Part shown: positions 7,784-17,702 of the stretch, piece by piece
Position numbering within the stretch: position 1 is the stretch's first letter
How the letters are laid out: each line of letters starts with the position of its first letter
NCBI RefSeq assembly: GCF_001952935.1
Contig: NZ_CP018319.1
Span: 2,634,501-2,698,500, forward strand
Source of the DNA: Pseudomonas frederiksbergensis
GTDB lineage: Bacteria > Pseudomonadota > Gammaproteobacteria > Pseudomonadales > Pseudomonadaceae
DNA: 64,000 nt
Direction: 5' to 3'
Position numbers and translations under genes: made by a program
Notes under the pieces: generated by a model
The model's input: the letters and a program-made list of their open reading frames with translations, nothing else
What the model was told of the DNA's origin: nothing
Database searches by the model: none

Positions 7784-8692
7784 ATGCATAAAGGTCATAT
7801 TGAAATGCTCCCTTACATGGCCGCTTTTGCAGTCGTTGTAGAGACAGGTAGTTTTGTTGATGCCTCTACGAAACTGGGAGTTTCGGCCTCAGCCGTGAGT
7901 CGGCAGATATCAAAGTTAGAGCGAGCTCTGTCATTGCGCTTATTGGAGCGTAGCACGCGACATCTGAAAGTAAATGAAGACGGCGCCAAGATTTATTCAC
8001 ACTGCAAAGCAGTGCTGCACTCATCTTCCAGAGTATTTGAGTTAAAAGATGAACTGGTGAGACCGCAAGGCTTGATCAGGGTCAGCGCTCCGAAAATGAT
8101 GAATAATATCTGCAATCAACTTGTTCCTGAGTTTCTGCGTAAATATCCTGATATCAATGTTCAGTTCATATTTGATAACTCGGAGATTAATCTCATCTCC
8201 AGCGAGATAGATCTCAGTATCAGAATTACCGATTCTCCACCACTGGGTTTGATTGGGCGGAAGTTGTTCAAGGTCGGTTATATCCTATGCGCATCGCCTG
8301 AATACATTGATGAATTCGGGGTTCCGTTGCACCCCTCTGACCTGGCGATGCACAGTTGCATTGTCATGTCTGAGGACTCTGCCGGAGAGAAGTGGGAATT
8401 TAAAAAAGGTGCGGAAAAGTTTCAGATCGGCGTGAAGGGGCGTTATTGCTCGAATGACAGCGAAGCCGTTCTTGAGGCTACGTTGAGTAATCTCGGCGTC
8501 GCTTGCCTGCCGGTTGCTGTGGCGGACCAGGCTATTAAAGAGATGCGCTTACATACCGTGCTGACAAGTTGGGATTACGTGGGTGCCTCACAAGGTATGG
8601 CATGGTTGTTGTATCAACCAAACAAGCACGGTTCGCAAAAACTGAAAGTCATGGTCGACTATTTGCTCGCCAAACTCTATTGCGTTAGCTAG
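7784..8692 (+). CDS. LysR-family transcriptional regulator
   Basis: A LysR regulator with an N-terminal winged helix-turn-helix (FAVVVETGSFVDASTKLGVS...SAVSRQISKLE) and a C-terminal periplasmic-binding-like effector domain, about 302 residues from ATG 7784. The same frame is open from 7709 and has another ATG at 7805; the family's usual length and weak Shine-Dalgarno signals favour 7784 or 7805. It is the last gene of the AT-rich block and is transcribed in the same direction as its presumed targets, instead of divergently as is common. It probably senses a pathway metabolite and controls the island, by inference from position. Confidence 0.85.
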   Translation: MHKGHIEMLPYMAAFAVVVETGSFVDASTKLGVSASAVSRQISKLERALSLRLLERSTRHLKVNEDGAKIYSHCKAVLHSSSRVFELKDELVRPQGLIRVSAPKMMNNICNQLVPEFLRKYPDINVQFIFDNSEINLISSEIDLSIRITDSPPLGLIGRKLFKVGYILCASPEYIDEFGVPLHPSDLAMHSCIVMSEDSAGEKWEFKKGAEKFQIGVKGRYCSNDSEAVLEATLSNLGVACLPVAVADQAIKEMRLHTVLTSWDYVGASQGMAWLLYQPNKHGSQKLKVMVDYLLAKLYCVS

Positions 8693-8742
8693 GCACTGCA
8701 ACATGCCCTCATCTTGAACATCTCTTCTTTATTGCGGTATTG

Positions 8743-8761
8743 CCCCGCGCCGCGCGCGGGG
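8743..8761. terminator. GC-rich hairpin between LysR gene and ubiK
   Basis: CCCCGCG and CGCGGGG face each other around a 5-base loop in the short convergent gap. No clear T run follows on either strand, so its terminator role is only likely. It also marks the point where GC-rich chromosomal DNA resumes. Confidence 0.4.
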
Positions 8762-8768
8762 AATTATG

Positions 8769-9029
8769 TTACTCGGCAGGTGGGTTGAGCTTCGCTTCAA
8801 GCTCCGCCACTTTCGCCTCAAGGCTCTCCAACCGTGCGCGGGTGCGTGCCAGTACGACCATCTGGCTATCAAACTCTTCCCGGCTCACCAGATCCAGCTT
8901 GCTGAAGCCACTCTGCAACAAAGCCTTGAACTGGCTTTCGATTTCGCTTTTCGGCAATGGGGTATCGCCGCTGAAGAGGCGGGAGGCGGTGCCGCTCAGG
9001 GCGTCGAGGAAGTCTTTGGGCGCGAGCAT
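8769..9029 (-). CDS. ubiK: UbiK (YqiC/BMFP family) ubiquinone biosynthesis accessory factor
   Basis: 86 residues from ATG 9029. The N-terminal part has an amphipathic segment (MLAPKDFLDALSG), followed by a long C-terminal coiled coil (ARTRARLESLEAKVAELEAKL), the normal BMFP layout. UbiK forms trimers that bind UbiJ and lipid and supports aerobic ubiquinone synthesis at the membrane. An upstream in-frame start at 9068 would add 13 residues not typical of the family. In related genomes this gene sits directly beside comM and divergent from glnK; only the latter arrangement remains here. The identification rests on length, composition and context. Confidence 0.88.
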   Translation of the reverse strand: MLAPKDFLDALSGTASRLFSGDTPLPKSEIESQFKALLQSGFSKLDLVSREEFDSQMVVLARTRARLESLEAKVAELEAKLNPPAE

Positions 9030-9101
9030 GGGTAATGTCCTGTCAAACAATGGCGGGCAGTGTATCACGCAGTGTCTATAGTCAATCCCGACAGGAAGTC
9101 A

Positions 9102-9151
9102 TGCACGCTTTTCGCGCATGCGGACGGATGGCATCGCACTGTTGTTGTGCG
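9102..9151 (+). promoter_or_regulatory. Two NtrC-box-like sites upstream of glnK
   Basis: GCAC-N7-GTGC at 9136-9150 keeps both half-sites and the spacing of the NtrC consensus (TGCACC-N5-GGTGCA). A weaker copy, GCAC-N7-GCGC, lies at 9103-9117, 33 bases or about three helical turns upstream. They stand roughly 75-125 bases before a sigma-54-like promoter, the usual enhancer distance. The reading is by eye. Confidence 0.5.
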
Positions 9152-9204
9152 TAACGCAGCGGGAGTGGCGGTGAAGTGGCAGGGTTCAGCGGCTAAAGGC
9201 CTGA

Positions 9205-9789
<585 letters not shown>

Positions 9790-9824
9790 GCCGCCACAAA
9801 CCCAACGCCCCAGGAGAAAACAAT

Positions 9825-11162
9825 ATGACTCTGCGTAAATTCGCAGGGCTAGGAGCCCTGTTGTCCCTCGTAATGCCCAGCCTGGCTATGGCGGCAGACG
9901 AAGTGGCGGCCCCAGTCCTCAACTCCGGCGACACCGCCTGGATGATGACCTCGACAGCCCTTGTGCTGTTCATGACCATTCCCGGCCTCGCGCTGTTCTA
10001 CGGCGGCATGGTTCGTTCGAAAAACATTCTTTCCGTGATGATGCAGTGCTTCGCCATTACCGGCTTGATCAGCATCCTGTGGGTCATTTATGGCTACAGC
10101 ATTGCGTTCGACACCACCGGCATGGAACAGGGCGTCGTCAACTTCAATTCATTCTTCGGCGGCATGGGCAAGGCGTTCCTTGCCGGTGTCACGCCTTCGA
10201 GCCTGACCGGGCCGGCGGCGCTGTTCCCTGAAGCGGTGTTCATCACCTTCCAGATGACCTTCGCCATCATCACCCCTGCGTTGATCGTCGGTGCCTTCGC
10301 CGAGCGGATGAAGTTCTCCGCCATGCTGATCTTCATGGGCGTCTGGTTCACCCTGGTTTATGCACCGATCGCGCACATGGTCTGGTCCGGTAACGGCGGC
10401 CTGATGTGGGACTGGGGCGTGCTGGACTTCGCTGGCGGCACCGTGGTGCACATCAACGCCGGTGTGGCCGGTCTGATTGCCTGCCTGGTACTGGGCAAGC
10501 GCAAAGGCTTCCCGACCACCCCGATGGCGCCGCACAACCTCGGTTACACCCTGATGGGCGCCGCGATGCTGTGGTTCGGCTGGTTTGGCTTCAACGCCGG
10601 TTCCGCTGCCGCCGCCAACGGCACTGCCGGTATGGCGATGCTGGTGACCCAGATCGCAACCGCCGCCGCTGCATTGGGCTGGATGTTCGCCGAGTGGATC
10701 ACACACGGCAAACCAAGTGCTTTGGGTATTGCATCGGGTGTTGTGGCCGGTCTGGTTGCGATTACGCCAGCCGCTGGCACCGTGGGCCCGATGGGCGCAT
10801 TGGTCATCGGTCTGGCAGCCGGCGTGGTGTGCTTCTTCTGCGCCACCACCCTGAAACGCAAACTCGGTTATGACGACTCCCTGGATGCCTTCGGCGTGCA
10901 CGGCATCGGCGGTATTCTCGGCGCAATCCTGACGGGTGTGTTCGCGGCACCGGCTCTTGGTGGCTTCGGTACCGTGACCGACATTGGTGCACAAGTCTGG
11001 ATTCAGTGCAAAGGCGTGGGCTTCACGGTGATCTACACCGCGATCGTCACGTTCATCATCCTCAAGGTCCTGGACGCCGTCATGGGGCTGCGTATTACCG
11101 AAGAAGAAGAGGCTGTCGGCATCGATCTGGCACTCCACAACGAACGCGGCTACAACTTGTAA
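9825..11162 (+). CDS. amtB: Ammonium transporter AmtB
   Basis: 445 residues with an N-terminal signal peptide ending near SLAMA, then eleven membrane segments of the Amt/Rh fold. Recognisable pieces include FYGGMVRSKN (start of the pore), WDWGVLDFAGGTVVHINAG with one of the twin pore histidines, and DDSLDAFGVHGIGG with the other. It forms a trimer that passes ammonium in deprotonated form. GAGAA precedes the ATG. It is the last gene of glnK-amtB, followed directly by an intrinsic terminator, and its channel is gated by GlnK. Confidence 0.97.
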   Translation: MTLRKFAGLGALLSLVMPSLAMAADEVAAPVLNSGDTAWMMTSTALVLFMTIPGLALFYGGMVRSKNILSVMMQCFAITGLISILWVIYGYSIAFDTTGMEQGVVNFNSFFGGMGKAFLAGVTPSSLTGPAALFPEAVFITFQMTFAIITPALIVGAFAERMKFSAMLIFMGVWFTLVYAPIAHMVWSGNGGLMWDWGVLDFAGGTVVHINAGVAGLIACLVLGKRKGFPTTPMAPHNLGYTLMGAAMLWFGWFGFNAGSAAAANGTAGMAMLVTQIATAAAALGWMFAEWITHGKPSALGIASGVVAGLVAITPAAGTVGPMGALVIGLAAGVVCFFCATTLKRKLGYDDSLDAFGVHGIGGILGAILTGVFAAPALGGFGTVTDIGAQVWIQCKGVGFTVIYTAIVTFIILKVLDAVMGLRITEEEEAVGIDLALHNERGYNL

Positions 11163-11182
11163 GCACGCGCATAAAAAATTTG

Positions 11183-11206
11183 CCCGGCTTGCCGGGCATT
11201 TTTTTG
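11183..11206 (+). terminator. Intrinsic terminator after amtB
   Basis: GCCCGGC-tt-GCCGGGC hairpin (11183-11198) followed by A and seven T, 20 bases after the amtB stop. Confidence 0.9.
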
Positions 11207-11376
11207 TCTGAAGTTTGTCAGTGAAGGAACTGCTGAAAGGTTTTTTCGTACACGTTTAGAGGCGTTTATGACGAGCGTTTTTCTGCGGCCAATGGCTTAC
11301 ATGATAGAAGGAATATTAGGGCCTTTGTTTTTTCCCAGAGCGCGCTAGAATGCGCCCCGAACGTGCGGAGAACTGT

Positions 11377-11802
11377 ATGTGGCGACAGACTCTGATTACC
11401 CTGCGGGCGAGGCCCCGGGGCTTTCATCTGGTAACGGACGAGTTACTCGCCGGCTTGCCTGAACTCAAGGCATGTCGGGTCGGTCTGTTGCATTTGTGGC
11501 TGCAGCATACCTCGGCCTCGTTGACCATCAACGAGAACGCCGATCCGGCGGTACGTCGCGACTTCGAACGATTTTTCAATCGTCTGATCCCACAAGGAAC
11601 AGACGGCTATGAGCATAACGACGAAGGCCTGGACGACCTCCCGGCGCACTTCAAGGCCAGCGTACTTGGCTGTCAGCTCAGTTTGCCGATTTCGGCAGGC
11701 CGACTGGCGCTGGGAACCTGGCAAGGCGTTTATCTGGGCGAGCACCGTGATTTTGGCGGTGCCCGTAAAGTCCTCGCCACCGTGCACGGTGAAGAGGCAT
11801 AA
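11377..11802 (+). CDS. yjbQ: YjbQ family protein (secondary thiamine-phosphate synthase-like)
   Basis: 141 residues from ATG 11377, preceded by GCGGAG; nine additional codons upstream are in frame but lack the family start. Motifs typical of UPF0047/YjbQ are LQHTSASLTINENADP near residue 45, and DGYEHNDEGLDDLPAHFKASVLG followed by the C-terminal LGTWQGVYLGEHRD. The protein forms a trimeric beta barrel; E. coli YjbQ has weak thiamine-phosphate synthase activity, but the true role is unsettled. In pseudomonads it lies between amtB and sutA as here. It stands alone between two terminators. Confidence 0.93.
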   Translation: MWRQTLITLRARPRGFHLVTDELLAGLPELKACRVGLLHLWLQHTSASLTINENADPAVRRDFERFFNRLIPQGTDGYEHNDEGLDDLPAHFKASVLGCQLSLPISAGRLALGTWQGVYLGEHRDFGGARKVLATVHGEEA

Positions 11803-11905
11803 AACTGCTGGTTACCAGCGGTGGTTGATTTTTTTCCGGCAGCCGTCGACAGACGGCGAAGCTGGGCTATAACTAATCTGCTTTTCGCAAGTCATGAGGT
11901 AGAAC

Positions 11906-12229
11906 ATGAGCGACGATGATCTGGAAAACGACGACCTCGAAGTAGGCGACGACGACGAAACCGAAGAAGGTCTGGAAACAGCAGCGGAAGACGTTGCTGA
12001 CGACGATGGCGGTGAAGCGCCCGTTCCGACCGCTAAAGGCAAAGCCAAGGCAGCGGTGTCGGTCGATGAGCTGCCGAGCGTCGAAGCGAAAAACAAGGAG
12101 CGTGATGCTCTGGCGCGGGCCATGGAAGAGTTCCTGGCCAAGGGTGGCAAGGTGCAGGAAGTGGAGGCCAATGTGGTCGCCGATCCGCCCAAGAAGCCTG
12201 ACAACAAGTACGGCAGCCGGCCTATCTGA
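11906..12229 (+). CDS. sutA: RNA polymerase-associated regulator SutA
   Basis: 107 residues with a strongly acidic, probably disordered N-terminal third (MSDDDLENDDLEVGDDDETEE), a central helix (AKNKERDALARAMEEFLAKGGKVQEV) and a short tail ending NKYGSRPI. This matches SutA of Pseudomonas, a small protein that binds core RNA polymerase and raises expression of housekeeping genes during slow growth. The ATG follows GAGGTAG. The gene is single and ends in a strong terminator. The assignment depends on recognition of the sequence and its conserved place after yjbQ. Confidence 0.88.
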   Translation: MSDDDLENDDLEVGDDDETEEGLETAAEDVADDDGGEAPVPTAKGKAKAAVSVDELPSVEAKNKERDALARAMEEFLAKGGKVQEVEANVVADPPKKPDNKYGSRPI

Positions 12230-12248
12230 GGCCGCCGCTTGCTTGCTG

Positions 12249-12277
12249 AAAAAGCCCGCCGTCGCTGCGGGCTTTTT
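12249..12277 (+). terminator. Intrinsic terminator after sutA
   Basis: AAAAAGCCCGC and GCGGGCTTTTT form an 11-bp stem with a 7-base loop, 20 bases after the sutA stop. The flanking A and T runs could let it work in both directions. Confidence 0.9.
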
Positions 12278-12312
12278 CATGGGTAAAACAAAACTTTTGA
12301 GCCTGCGTCGAT

Positions 12313-12411
12313 CCCCTGTGGGAGTGAGCCTGCTCGCGATAGCGGTGTGTCAGGCAATATAAATACTGAATGTCACTCCGCTATCGCGAGCAGGCTCACT
12401 CCCACAAGGGG
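12313..12411. repeat. REP inverted pair (REPIN)
   Basis: Two nearly perfect inverted arms of 33 bases (12313-12345 and 12379-12411), core gtgggagtgagcctgctcgc, around an unrelated 33-base centre. It lies between sutA and the convergent HAD gene. Such pairs are typical mobile palindromes mobilised by RAYT transposases; no RAYT gene is in this window. Confidence 0.88.
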
Positions 12412-12430
12412 AATATCGGTGATCTCAAGG

Positions 12431-13135
12431 TTAGTGTTGGGCGTTCCAGAGGGCCAATAACCCCGGCAACTCGGTCAAGCTGCGAATCTCGGCATCCGGT
12501 GCCTTTTCGGCTTCCCAAACCTTGCCGGCCGGGTTAAACCAGATCGCCCGCAATCCCGCCTGCTGGGCGCCGGCAATGTCATCGCCGGGATGATCGCCGA
12601 TATGTACCGCTGTTTCGGCAGTCGCGCCGCCCCGCAGCAACGCTTCATGAAACAGTAGCGCATCCGGTTTGCCGATGCCGATGTCTTCGGCGCACAAGGC
12701 AAACTTGAAGTAATCCGCCAGCCCGAGCCGGCGCACATCGGCGTTGCCATTGGTGACCACGCCAAGGGCATAGTGATTGGCCAGCGCCTCCAGGGTCGGT
12801 TGCACCTCCGGGAAGATTTCCAGCTGATGCCGCGCATGCAGAAACACTTCAAAACTCTGATCGGCCAGGTCTGAAGCCTGACCCTGGTCGTAACCGGCCT
12901 CTTCCAGCGCGTGGAACAAGACTCGGCGGCGCAGGGCGCTGATGCGGTGCTTGAGGCTTGGTTCGCTGTTGAGGATCCGCTCGCGAATCGCCCACAAATG
13001 CTCCACCGGCACGGCGCCCAGGTTCGGTGCATGCTCGGTCAGCCATTCACGCAATACGGCTTCGGCGCTGACGATCACCGGGGCGGTATCCCACAGGGTG
13101 TCGTCGAGGTCGAAGGTGATCAATTGAATTCTCAT
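12431..13135 (-). CDS. HAD-superfamily hydrolase (YigB-like)
   Basis: 234 residues. HAD motifs are clear: motif [13 protein letters not shown], motif [10 protein letters not shown], and motif [15 protein letters not shown] and [14 protein letters not shown] helical cap separates motifs I and II. In E. coli the xerC-linked yigB encodes a phosphatase acting on FMN and other small phosphates; the same position after xerC suggests an equivalent role. Its ATG overlaps the xerC stop by four bases (ATGA), so translation is coupled. It is the last gene of the dapF-DUF484-xerC-HAD run. Confidence 0.92.
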   Translation of the reverse strand: MRIQLITFDLDDTLWDTAPVIVSAEAVLREWLTEHAPNLGAVPVEHLWAIRERILNSEPSLKHRISALRRRVLFHALEEAGYDQGQASDLADQSFEVFLHARHQLEIFPEVQPTLEALANHYALGVVTNGNADVRRLGLADYFKFALCAEDIGIGKPDALLFHEALLRGGATAETAVHIGDHPGDDIAGAQQAGLRAIWFNPAGKVWEAEKAPDAEIRSLTELPGLLALWNAQH

Positions 13136-14031
13136 GACTCATCGCCTTTGATGCGTTTGGCCCGTGGATGGGCGCTGTCGTAAACCGTCGCCAGGTGTTG
13201 GAAGTCCAGGTGGGTGTAGATCTGGGTGGTTTTGATGTCCGAATGGCCGAGCAATTCCTGAACCGCCCGCAGGTCCTGGGAGGACTCCAGTAAATGGCTG
13301 GCGAAGGAGTGCCGCAGCATGTGCGGATGCAGGTTTTGTCCCAGTTCGCGCTCGCCAGCGGCTTTAACCCGCACTTGAATCGCCCGTGGGCCGAGGCGCC
13401 GGCCTTGTTGGCTGACAAACACAGCGTCATCCGCCGGGTTGGTCATGGCCCGCAGTGGCAGCCACAACTCCAGCGCTTCGCGAGCTTTTTTGCCCACTGG
13501 CAACAGTCGAGTCTTGCTGCCCTTGCCCAGCACTTGAACCATGCCGTCGGCCAGGTCCAACTGGTCCAGATTGAGCCCGGTCAGCTCCGACAGCCGCAAA
13601 CCTGAGGAATATAACAGCTCCAGGATCGCCTGATCCCGACGCGCCAGAAAATCATCTTCCACCGCGCCCTCAAGCAGTTGCAACGCACGGTCGGTGTCGA
13701 GGGTTTTTGGCAGCCGGCGTTCGCCCTTCGGCGGCGCCAGGCCGTTGGCCGGGTCGTGATCGCACAGACCTTCGCGGTTCAGATAGTGATAGAGCCCGCG
13801 CACTGCCGACAGCAGCCGCGCCAGGCTGCGGGACGATTGGCCTTGTGAATGCAGGCGTGCGATCAAGCTGCGCAGGCCCTGAATGTCCAGGGCCGCCCAG
13901 CTGCTGATGTTCTGTTTGACGCACCAGCCCAGCACTTTGTCGAGGTCGCGACGGTAGGCATACAGCGTGTGGAGCGACACCTGCCGCTCACTGCGCAAGT
14001 GTTCGCAGTAAGCGTCCAGTTGTCGTTCCAT
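13132..14031 (-). CDS. xerC: Tyrosine recombinase XerC
   Basis: 299 residues. The N-terminal SAM-like DNA-binding domain is followed by the catalytic domain with the full set R146 (SSGLRLSEL), K170 (LGKGSKTR), H237-xx-R240 ([11 protein letters not shown]), H263 (LLGHSDI) and Y272 (IYTHLD). With XerD it resolves chromosome dimers at dif at the division septum. It starts two bases after the DUF484 gene and overlaps the HAD gene at its end, the conserved dapF-yigA-xerC-yigB order of gammaproteobacteria. Confidence 0.97.
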   Translation of the reverse strand: MERQLDAYCEHLRSERQVSLHTLYAYRRDLDKVLGWCVKQNISSWAALDIQGLRSLIARLHSQGQSSRSLARLLSAVRGLYHYLNREGLCDHDPANGLAPPKGERRLPKTLDTDRALQLLEGAVEDDFLARRDQAILELLYSSGLRLSELTGLNLDQLDLADGMVQVLGKGSKTRLLPVGKKAREALELWLPLRAMTNPADDAVFVSQQGRRLGPRAIQVRVKAAGERELGQNLHPHMLRHSFASHLLESSQDLRAVQELLGHSDIKTTQIYTHLDFQHLATVYDSAHPRAKRIKGDES

Positions 14032-14033
14032 GG

Positions 14034-14759
14034 TCAGCGTACCGAGCGCAGGGAGGTGTTGACCCGTGGCAGCACGCGGCCCATGACTTCGGCGATGTAA
14101 CTGAGGAACAGCGTGCCCACCGAACTCTTGTAGTGCTGCGGGTCGCGGCTGGCGATGGCCAGCACGCCATGGATACCCTGATGGCTGATGGCGACGACGG
14201 CGGTGGAGCCGATCTGCTTGCGCTGTTCTTCGCCAAACAAAAAGTCCAGTTCGTGTTCGCGCAGGCTGCCGCTGACGCTTTTGTCTTCCGAGAGCAAGCC
14301 GCCAATGGCCGTTTGCGCGTCGGCATGAGTCACCCAGCGGCCCACCGGCATCGGGTTGTCACCCAGCAGGATCAGGCTGACGAAGGGCACCTGGAAGTCC
14401 TGGCGCAGACTGTCTTCGACGCTGATTACCACGTCTTCCAGGCTGGTGGCGTCCATCAGCGCGAGAATCAGGCGGCGGGTCTTGTCGAAGAGGCGGTCGT
14501 TATCGCGGGCGACGTCCATCAAGTGCGAAAGGCGATGACGCAACTCGATGTTGCGGTCGCGCAGGATCGTCATCTGGCGTTCGACCAGCGAAATGGTGTC
14601 GCCGCGCTGGTGCGGAATACGCAAGGTTGCGAGCAGGTCTTCATGCTCGACGAAGAAATCCGGATGAGCCTCCAGGTACGCGGCAATCGCCGCCGCCTCA
14701 AGGCTTTCGGAAGGGGATTCGTCGGGCTGTAGGGCGGGAACCTGGGGCTTATCTTTCAT
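14034..14759 (-). CDS. DUF484 family protein
   Basis: 241 residues from ATG 14759, chosen because GAGAG precedes it and it begins just after dapF; a start at 14795 would overlap dapF. The N-terminal part reads [24 protein letters not shown], typical of DUF484/YigA, then a coiled coil ([18 protein letters not shown]) and a GAF-like C-terminal domain ([20 protein letters not shown]). The function is unknown; the GAF fold suggests small-ligand sensing. It lies between dapF and xerC as in most gammaproteobacteria. Confidence 0.9.
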   Translation of the reverse strand: MKDKPQVPALQPDESPSESLEAAAIAAYLEAHPDFFVEHEDLLATLRIPHQRGDTISLVERQMTILRDRNIELRHRLSHLMDVARDNDRLFDKTRRLILALMDATSLEDVVISVEDSLRQDFQVPFVSLILLGDNPMPVGRWVTHADAQTAIGGLLSEDKSVSGSLREHELDFLFGEEQRKQIGSTAVVAISHQGIHGVLAIASRDPQHYKSSVGTLFLSYIAEVMGRVLPRVNTSLRSVR

Positions 14760-14772
14760 GGATTCGACTCTC

Positions 14773-15603
14773 TCAAAGACGCACTTGTCCTTCATAAACG
14801 CGCACTGCCGGGCCGGTCATCATGACCGGTTGGCCAGGGCCTGCCCATTCAATGGACAAACGCCCGCCAGGCAGGTCGATCAATAGCGGCGAATCCATCC
14901 ACCCCTGGCTGATCGCGGCCACTGCGGCAGCGCAGGCGCCGGTTCCGCACGCCTGGGTTTCCCCGGCCCCGCGTTCCCAGACGCGCAATTGCGCGCGGTT
15001 TCGGTCGATGACCTGGAGAAAGCCGACATTGACCCGCGCCGGAAAGCGCGGATGGTTCTCGATTTTCGGTCCCAGTTCATGCACCGGTGCATTGTTGATG
15101 TCGCTGACTCGCAGCACGGCATGGGGGTTGCCCATGGAGATGGCGGCCAGTTCGATCGCCGTGCCATCGACGTCGATCTTATAACTCAGGGCCTGTTCCG
15201 GCGCGTCGAACGGGATGTCGGCTGGCACCAGGCGCGGTGCGCCCATGTTGACACCGATCTGCCCGTCGTTGCGGACATCCAGTTCGATGATGCCGCTTTT
15301 GGTCTCGACACGGATCTGCCGCTTCGCCGTCAGGCGCTTGTCGAGCACGAAGCGTGCGAAACAGCGCGCACCGTTGCCGCACTGTTCTACTTCGGAGCCG
15401 TCGGCGTTGAAGATCCGGTAACGGAAATCCACGTCCGGGTTGCTCGGCGCTTCGACGATCAGCAACTGGTCGAAACCGATCCCCGTGTGCCGATCGCCCC
15501 ATTGCTTGGCGTGTTTGGGCAGGATGTGCGCATGCTGGCTGACCAGGTCAAGGACCATGAAGTCATTGCCCAGGCCGTGCATCTTGGTAAAACGCAGCAG
15601 CAT
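14773..15603 (-). CDS. dapF: Diaminopimelate epimerase
   Basis: 276 residues from ATG 15603 ([17 protein letters not shown]). It carries both catalytic cysteines in the family motifs [13 protein letters not shown] and [15 protein letters not shown]. The enzyme interconverts LL- and meso-diaminopimelate without a cofactor, supplying peptidoglycan precursor and the substrate of LysA. It starts four bases after the lysA stop, so the two are co-expressed, and is followed by the DUF484 gene. An upstream in-frame ATG inside lysA is ignored because the family begins at MxxxFTKMHG. Confidence 0.97.
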   Translation of the reverse strand: MLLRFTKMHGLGNDFMVLDLVSQHAHILPKHAKQWGDRHTGIGFDQLLIVEAPSNPDVDFRYRIFNADGSEVEQCGNGARCFARFVLDKRLTAKRQIRVETKSGIIELDVRNDGQIGVNMGAPRLVPADIPFDAPEQALSYKIDVDGTAIELAAISMGNPHAVLRVSDINNAPVHELGPKIENHPRFPARVNVGFLQVIDRNRAQLRVWERGAGETQACGTGACAAAVAAISQGWMDSPLLIDLPGGRLSIEWAGPGQPVMMTGPAVRVYEGQVRL

Positions 15604-15607
15604 GGGT

Positions 15608-16855
15608 TTACTCCGGCAGCAGGCTTTCGCCAGCAAACAACTCGGCTACCGTCTCACGGCGACGCACTTCAAATGCCTGATCACCGTCCACCAACACTTC
15701 AGCGGCACGGCCGCGGGTGTTGTAGTTGGAACTCATGACAAACCCGTAGGCACCGGCCGAATGCACGGCCAGCAGATCGCCTTCTTCCAGGGCCAACTCA
15801 CGATCCTTGGCCAGGAAGTCGCCGGTCTCGCAGATCGGGCCGACGATGTCGTAGGCGCGAGCGACGCTGTTGCGCGGGCGCACGGCGGTGACGTCCATCC
15901 AGGCTTGATACAGCGCCGGGCGGATCAGGTCGTTCATGGCCGCGTCGACGATGGCGAAGTCTTTGTGTTCGGTGTGCTTGAGGTACTCGACCTGGGTCAA
16001 CAGCACGCCGGCGTTGGCGACGATAAAGCGACCCGGCTCGAACACCAGCGCCAGGTCACGACCGTCGAGACGCTCGCGCACGGCTTTGATGTAGTCGGCA
16101 GCCAATGGCGGCTCTTCATCGCGATAACGCACGCCCAAACCACCACCGAGATCGATGTGGCGCAGGTAAATGCCGCAATCGCCGAGGCGGTCGACCAGGC
16201 CCAGCAGGCGGTCGAGGGCATCGATGAACGGCGGCAGGGTGGTCAGTTGCGAACCGATGTGGCAATCGACGCCGACCACTTCCAGGTTTGGCAGTTGGGC
16301 GGCGCGGATGTACACGTCTTCGGCGTCGGCGATGGCGATGCCGAACTTGTTCTCTTTAAGACCGGTGGAAATGTACGGGTGAGTGCCGGCGTCGACATCC
16401 GGGTTCACGCGCAGCGAGATCGGCGCGCGAACGCCCAGCTCGGCGGCGACGACTTGCAGACGTTCCAGCTCATCGGTGGATTCGACGTTGAAGCAATGCA
16501 CGCCAACTTCAAGCGCACGACGCATGTCGTCACGGGTCTTGCCGACACCGGAGAACACGATCTTGTCAGCAGTGCCACCAGCGGCCAGTACGCGCTCCAG
16601 TTCGCCACGGGAAACGATGTCGAAACCGGCGCCCAAACGCGCCAGGACATTCAGTACACCCAGGTTGGAGTTGGCCTTGACCGCAAAGCAGACCAGGTGC
16701 GGCATGCCGGCCAGCGCATCGGCGTAAGCCAGGTACTGGGCTTCGATGTGCGCGCGGGAGTAGACGTAGGTCGGTGTACCAAAGCGCTCGGCGATGGCGG
16801 ACAGGGCAACCCCTTCCGCGAACAGCTCACCGTCACGGTAGTTAAAAGCGTCCAT
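15608..16855 (-). CDS. lysA: Diaminopimelate decarboxylase
   Basis: 415 residues, the usual length. The PLP-binding lysine is K60 in CFAVKANSN; the glycine loop and phosphate site follow in the TIM barrel ([24 protein letters not shown]), and the C-terminal barrel supplies [11 protein letters not shown] and [10 protein letters not shown]. It converts meso-diaminopimelate to L-lysine, the last step of the pathway. It begins 9 bases after the small lipoprotein gene and runs directly into dapF. Confidence 0.97.
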   Translation of the reverse strand: MDAFNYRDGELFAEGVALSAIAERFGTPTYVYSRAHIEAQYLAYADALAGMPHLVCFAVKANSNLGVLNVLARLGAGFDIVSRGELERVLAAGGTADKIVFSGVGKTRDDMRRALEVGVHCFNVESTDELERLQVVAAELGVRAPISLRVNPDVDAGTHPYISTGLKENKFGIAIADAEDVYIRAAQLPNLEVVGVDCHIGSQLTTLPPFIDALDRLLGLVDRLGDCGIYLRHIDLGGGLGVRYRDEEPPLAADYIKAVRERLDGRDLALVFEPGRFIVANAGVLLTQVEYLKHTEHKDFAIVDAAMNDLIRPALYQAWMDVTAVRPRNSVARAYDIVGPICETGDFLAKDRELALEEGDLLAVHSAGAYGFVMSSNYNTRGRAAEVLVDGDQAFEVRRRETVAELFAGESLLPE

Positions 16856-16864
16856 GGCGTTCCC

Positions 16865-17035
16865 TTAGTAGACGTCGTGCTTGTGGGCTTTCGACGGAGT
16901 CTGCTGCGACGATTTGGCTTGCTCTGCAGGGTCCTGATTTTCATCAGGTAGATACAGCGGGCCTTTTTGACCACAGGCCGACACAAGGCAAGCAACCGCG
17001 ACGAGCGCAGCAAGGGAAGAGATCAGGCGCTTCAT
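16865..17035 (-). CDS. lptM: Small LptM-type outer-membrane lipoprotein
   Basis: A 56-residue lipoprotein from ATG 17035. The signal peptide MKRLISSLAALVAVACLVSA ends in a lipobox with Cys21, followed by GQKGPLYLP, the hallmark of the LptM (formerly LppL/YifL) family. LptM assists disulfide rearrangement and assembly of the LptDE lipopolysaccharide translocon. It lies just upstream of lysA, the same place as yifL in E. coli. The remainder is hydrophilic and Gln/Ser-rich. The gene is short but the lipobox and motif make it secure. Confidence 0.92.
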   Translation of the reverse strand: MKRLISSLAALVAVACLVSACGQKGPLYLPDENQDPAEQAKSSQQTPSKAHKHDVY

Positions 17036-17159
17036 GGCGAAATCCTTGAAAATGCGTTAATTGCGCCGGAGTATACCGGCCACCCGGCAGCTTGCCTATG
17101 CAACGGGGCTCCCGTCCGGCGGGGCTTCGCACGATGCCTGCCAGTTATGTGCAATCCAT

Positions 17160-17249
17160 TGTGGGAGCGGGCTTGCTCGCGAAAGCAGTGGTTCAGGCAA
17201 CAAAGATGTTGAAGGTGCTGGCCTCTTCGCGAGCAAGCCCGCTCCCACA
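17160..17249. repeat. REP inverted pair
   Basis: Arms 17160-17185 and 17225-17249, core gtgggagcgggcttgctcgc and its complement, between lptM and cyaY (divergent). The two arms are nearly identical. Confidence 0.88.
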
Positions 17250-17365
17250 GGTACAGTGTTTGATGTACCTATATCGGCCCTTGGTCGTTATCCTTTGCAA
17301 TCACCGGGGCTCGCCCGTATCTTGCGGCGCTTGAGCGTGAGTAGACACTTTTTGAGGTTCCCGCA

Positions 17366-17698
17366 ATGAGTTTGACTGAAGCCCGTTTCCACGACCTGGT
17401 CGATGCCACCCAGCAGGCGCTGGAGGATATTTTTGACGAGTGTGACCTGGATATCGATCTGGAGAGCTCGGCCGGTGTGCTCACCGTCAAGTTCGAAAAC
17501 GGCAGCCAATTGATCTTCAGTCGTCAGGAACCCCTGCGTCAGCTATGGCTGGCGGCCGTGTCCGGCGGGTTCCACTTCGATTACGACGAAGAGAGCAAGC
17601 GCTGGATGTGTGACAAGAGCGACGAACAACTCGGCGAGATGCTCGAGCGCATCGTCAAGCAGCAAGCTGACGCCGAGCTCGATTTCGAAGGTCTGTGA
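17366..17698 (+). CDS. cyaY: Iron donor protein CyaY (frataxin homologue)
   Basis: 110 residues beginning MSLTEARFHDLVDATQQALEDIFDE. The first helix and strand carry the acidic ridge (DIFDECDLDIDLE) that binds iron, and the sheet contains the conserved PLRQLWLAAVSGGFHFDYD. CyaY regulates iron-sulfur cluster assembly by binding IscS and delivering or sensing iron. It is divergent from the lysA set and precedes the DUF1289 gene by four bases. The usual frataxin size and the cyaY-lptM neighbourhood agree with E. coli. Confidence 0.96.
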   Translation: MSLTEARFHDLVDATQQALEDIFDECDLDIDLESSAGVLTVKFENGSQLIFSRQEPLRQLWLAAVSGGFHFDYDEESKRWMCDKSDEQLGEMLERIVKQQADAELDFEGL

Positions 17699-17702
17699 GA
17701 TC

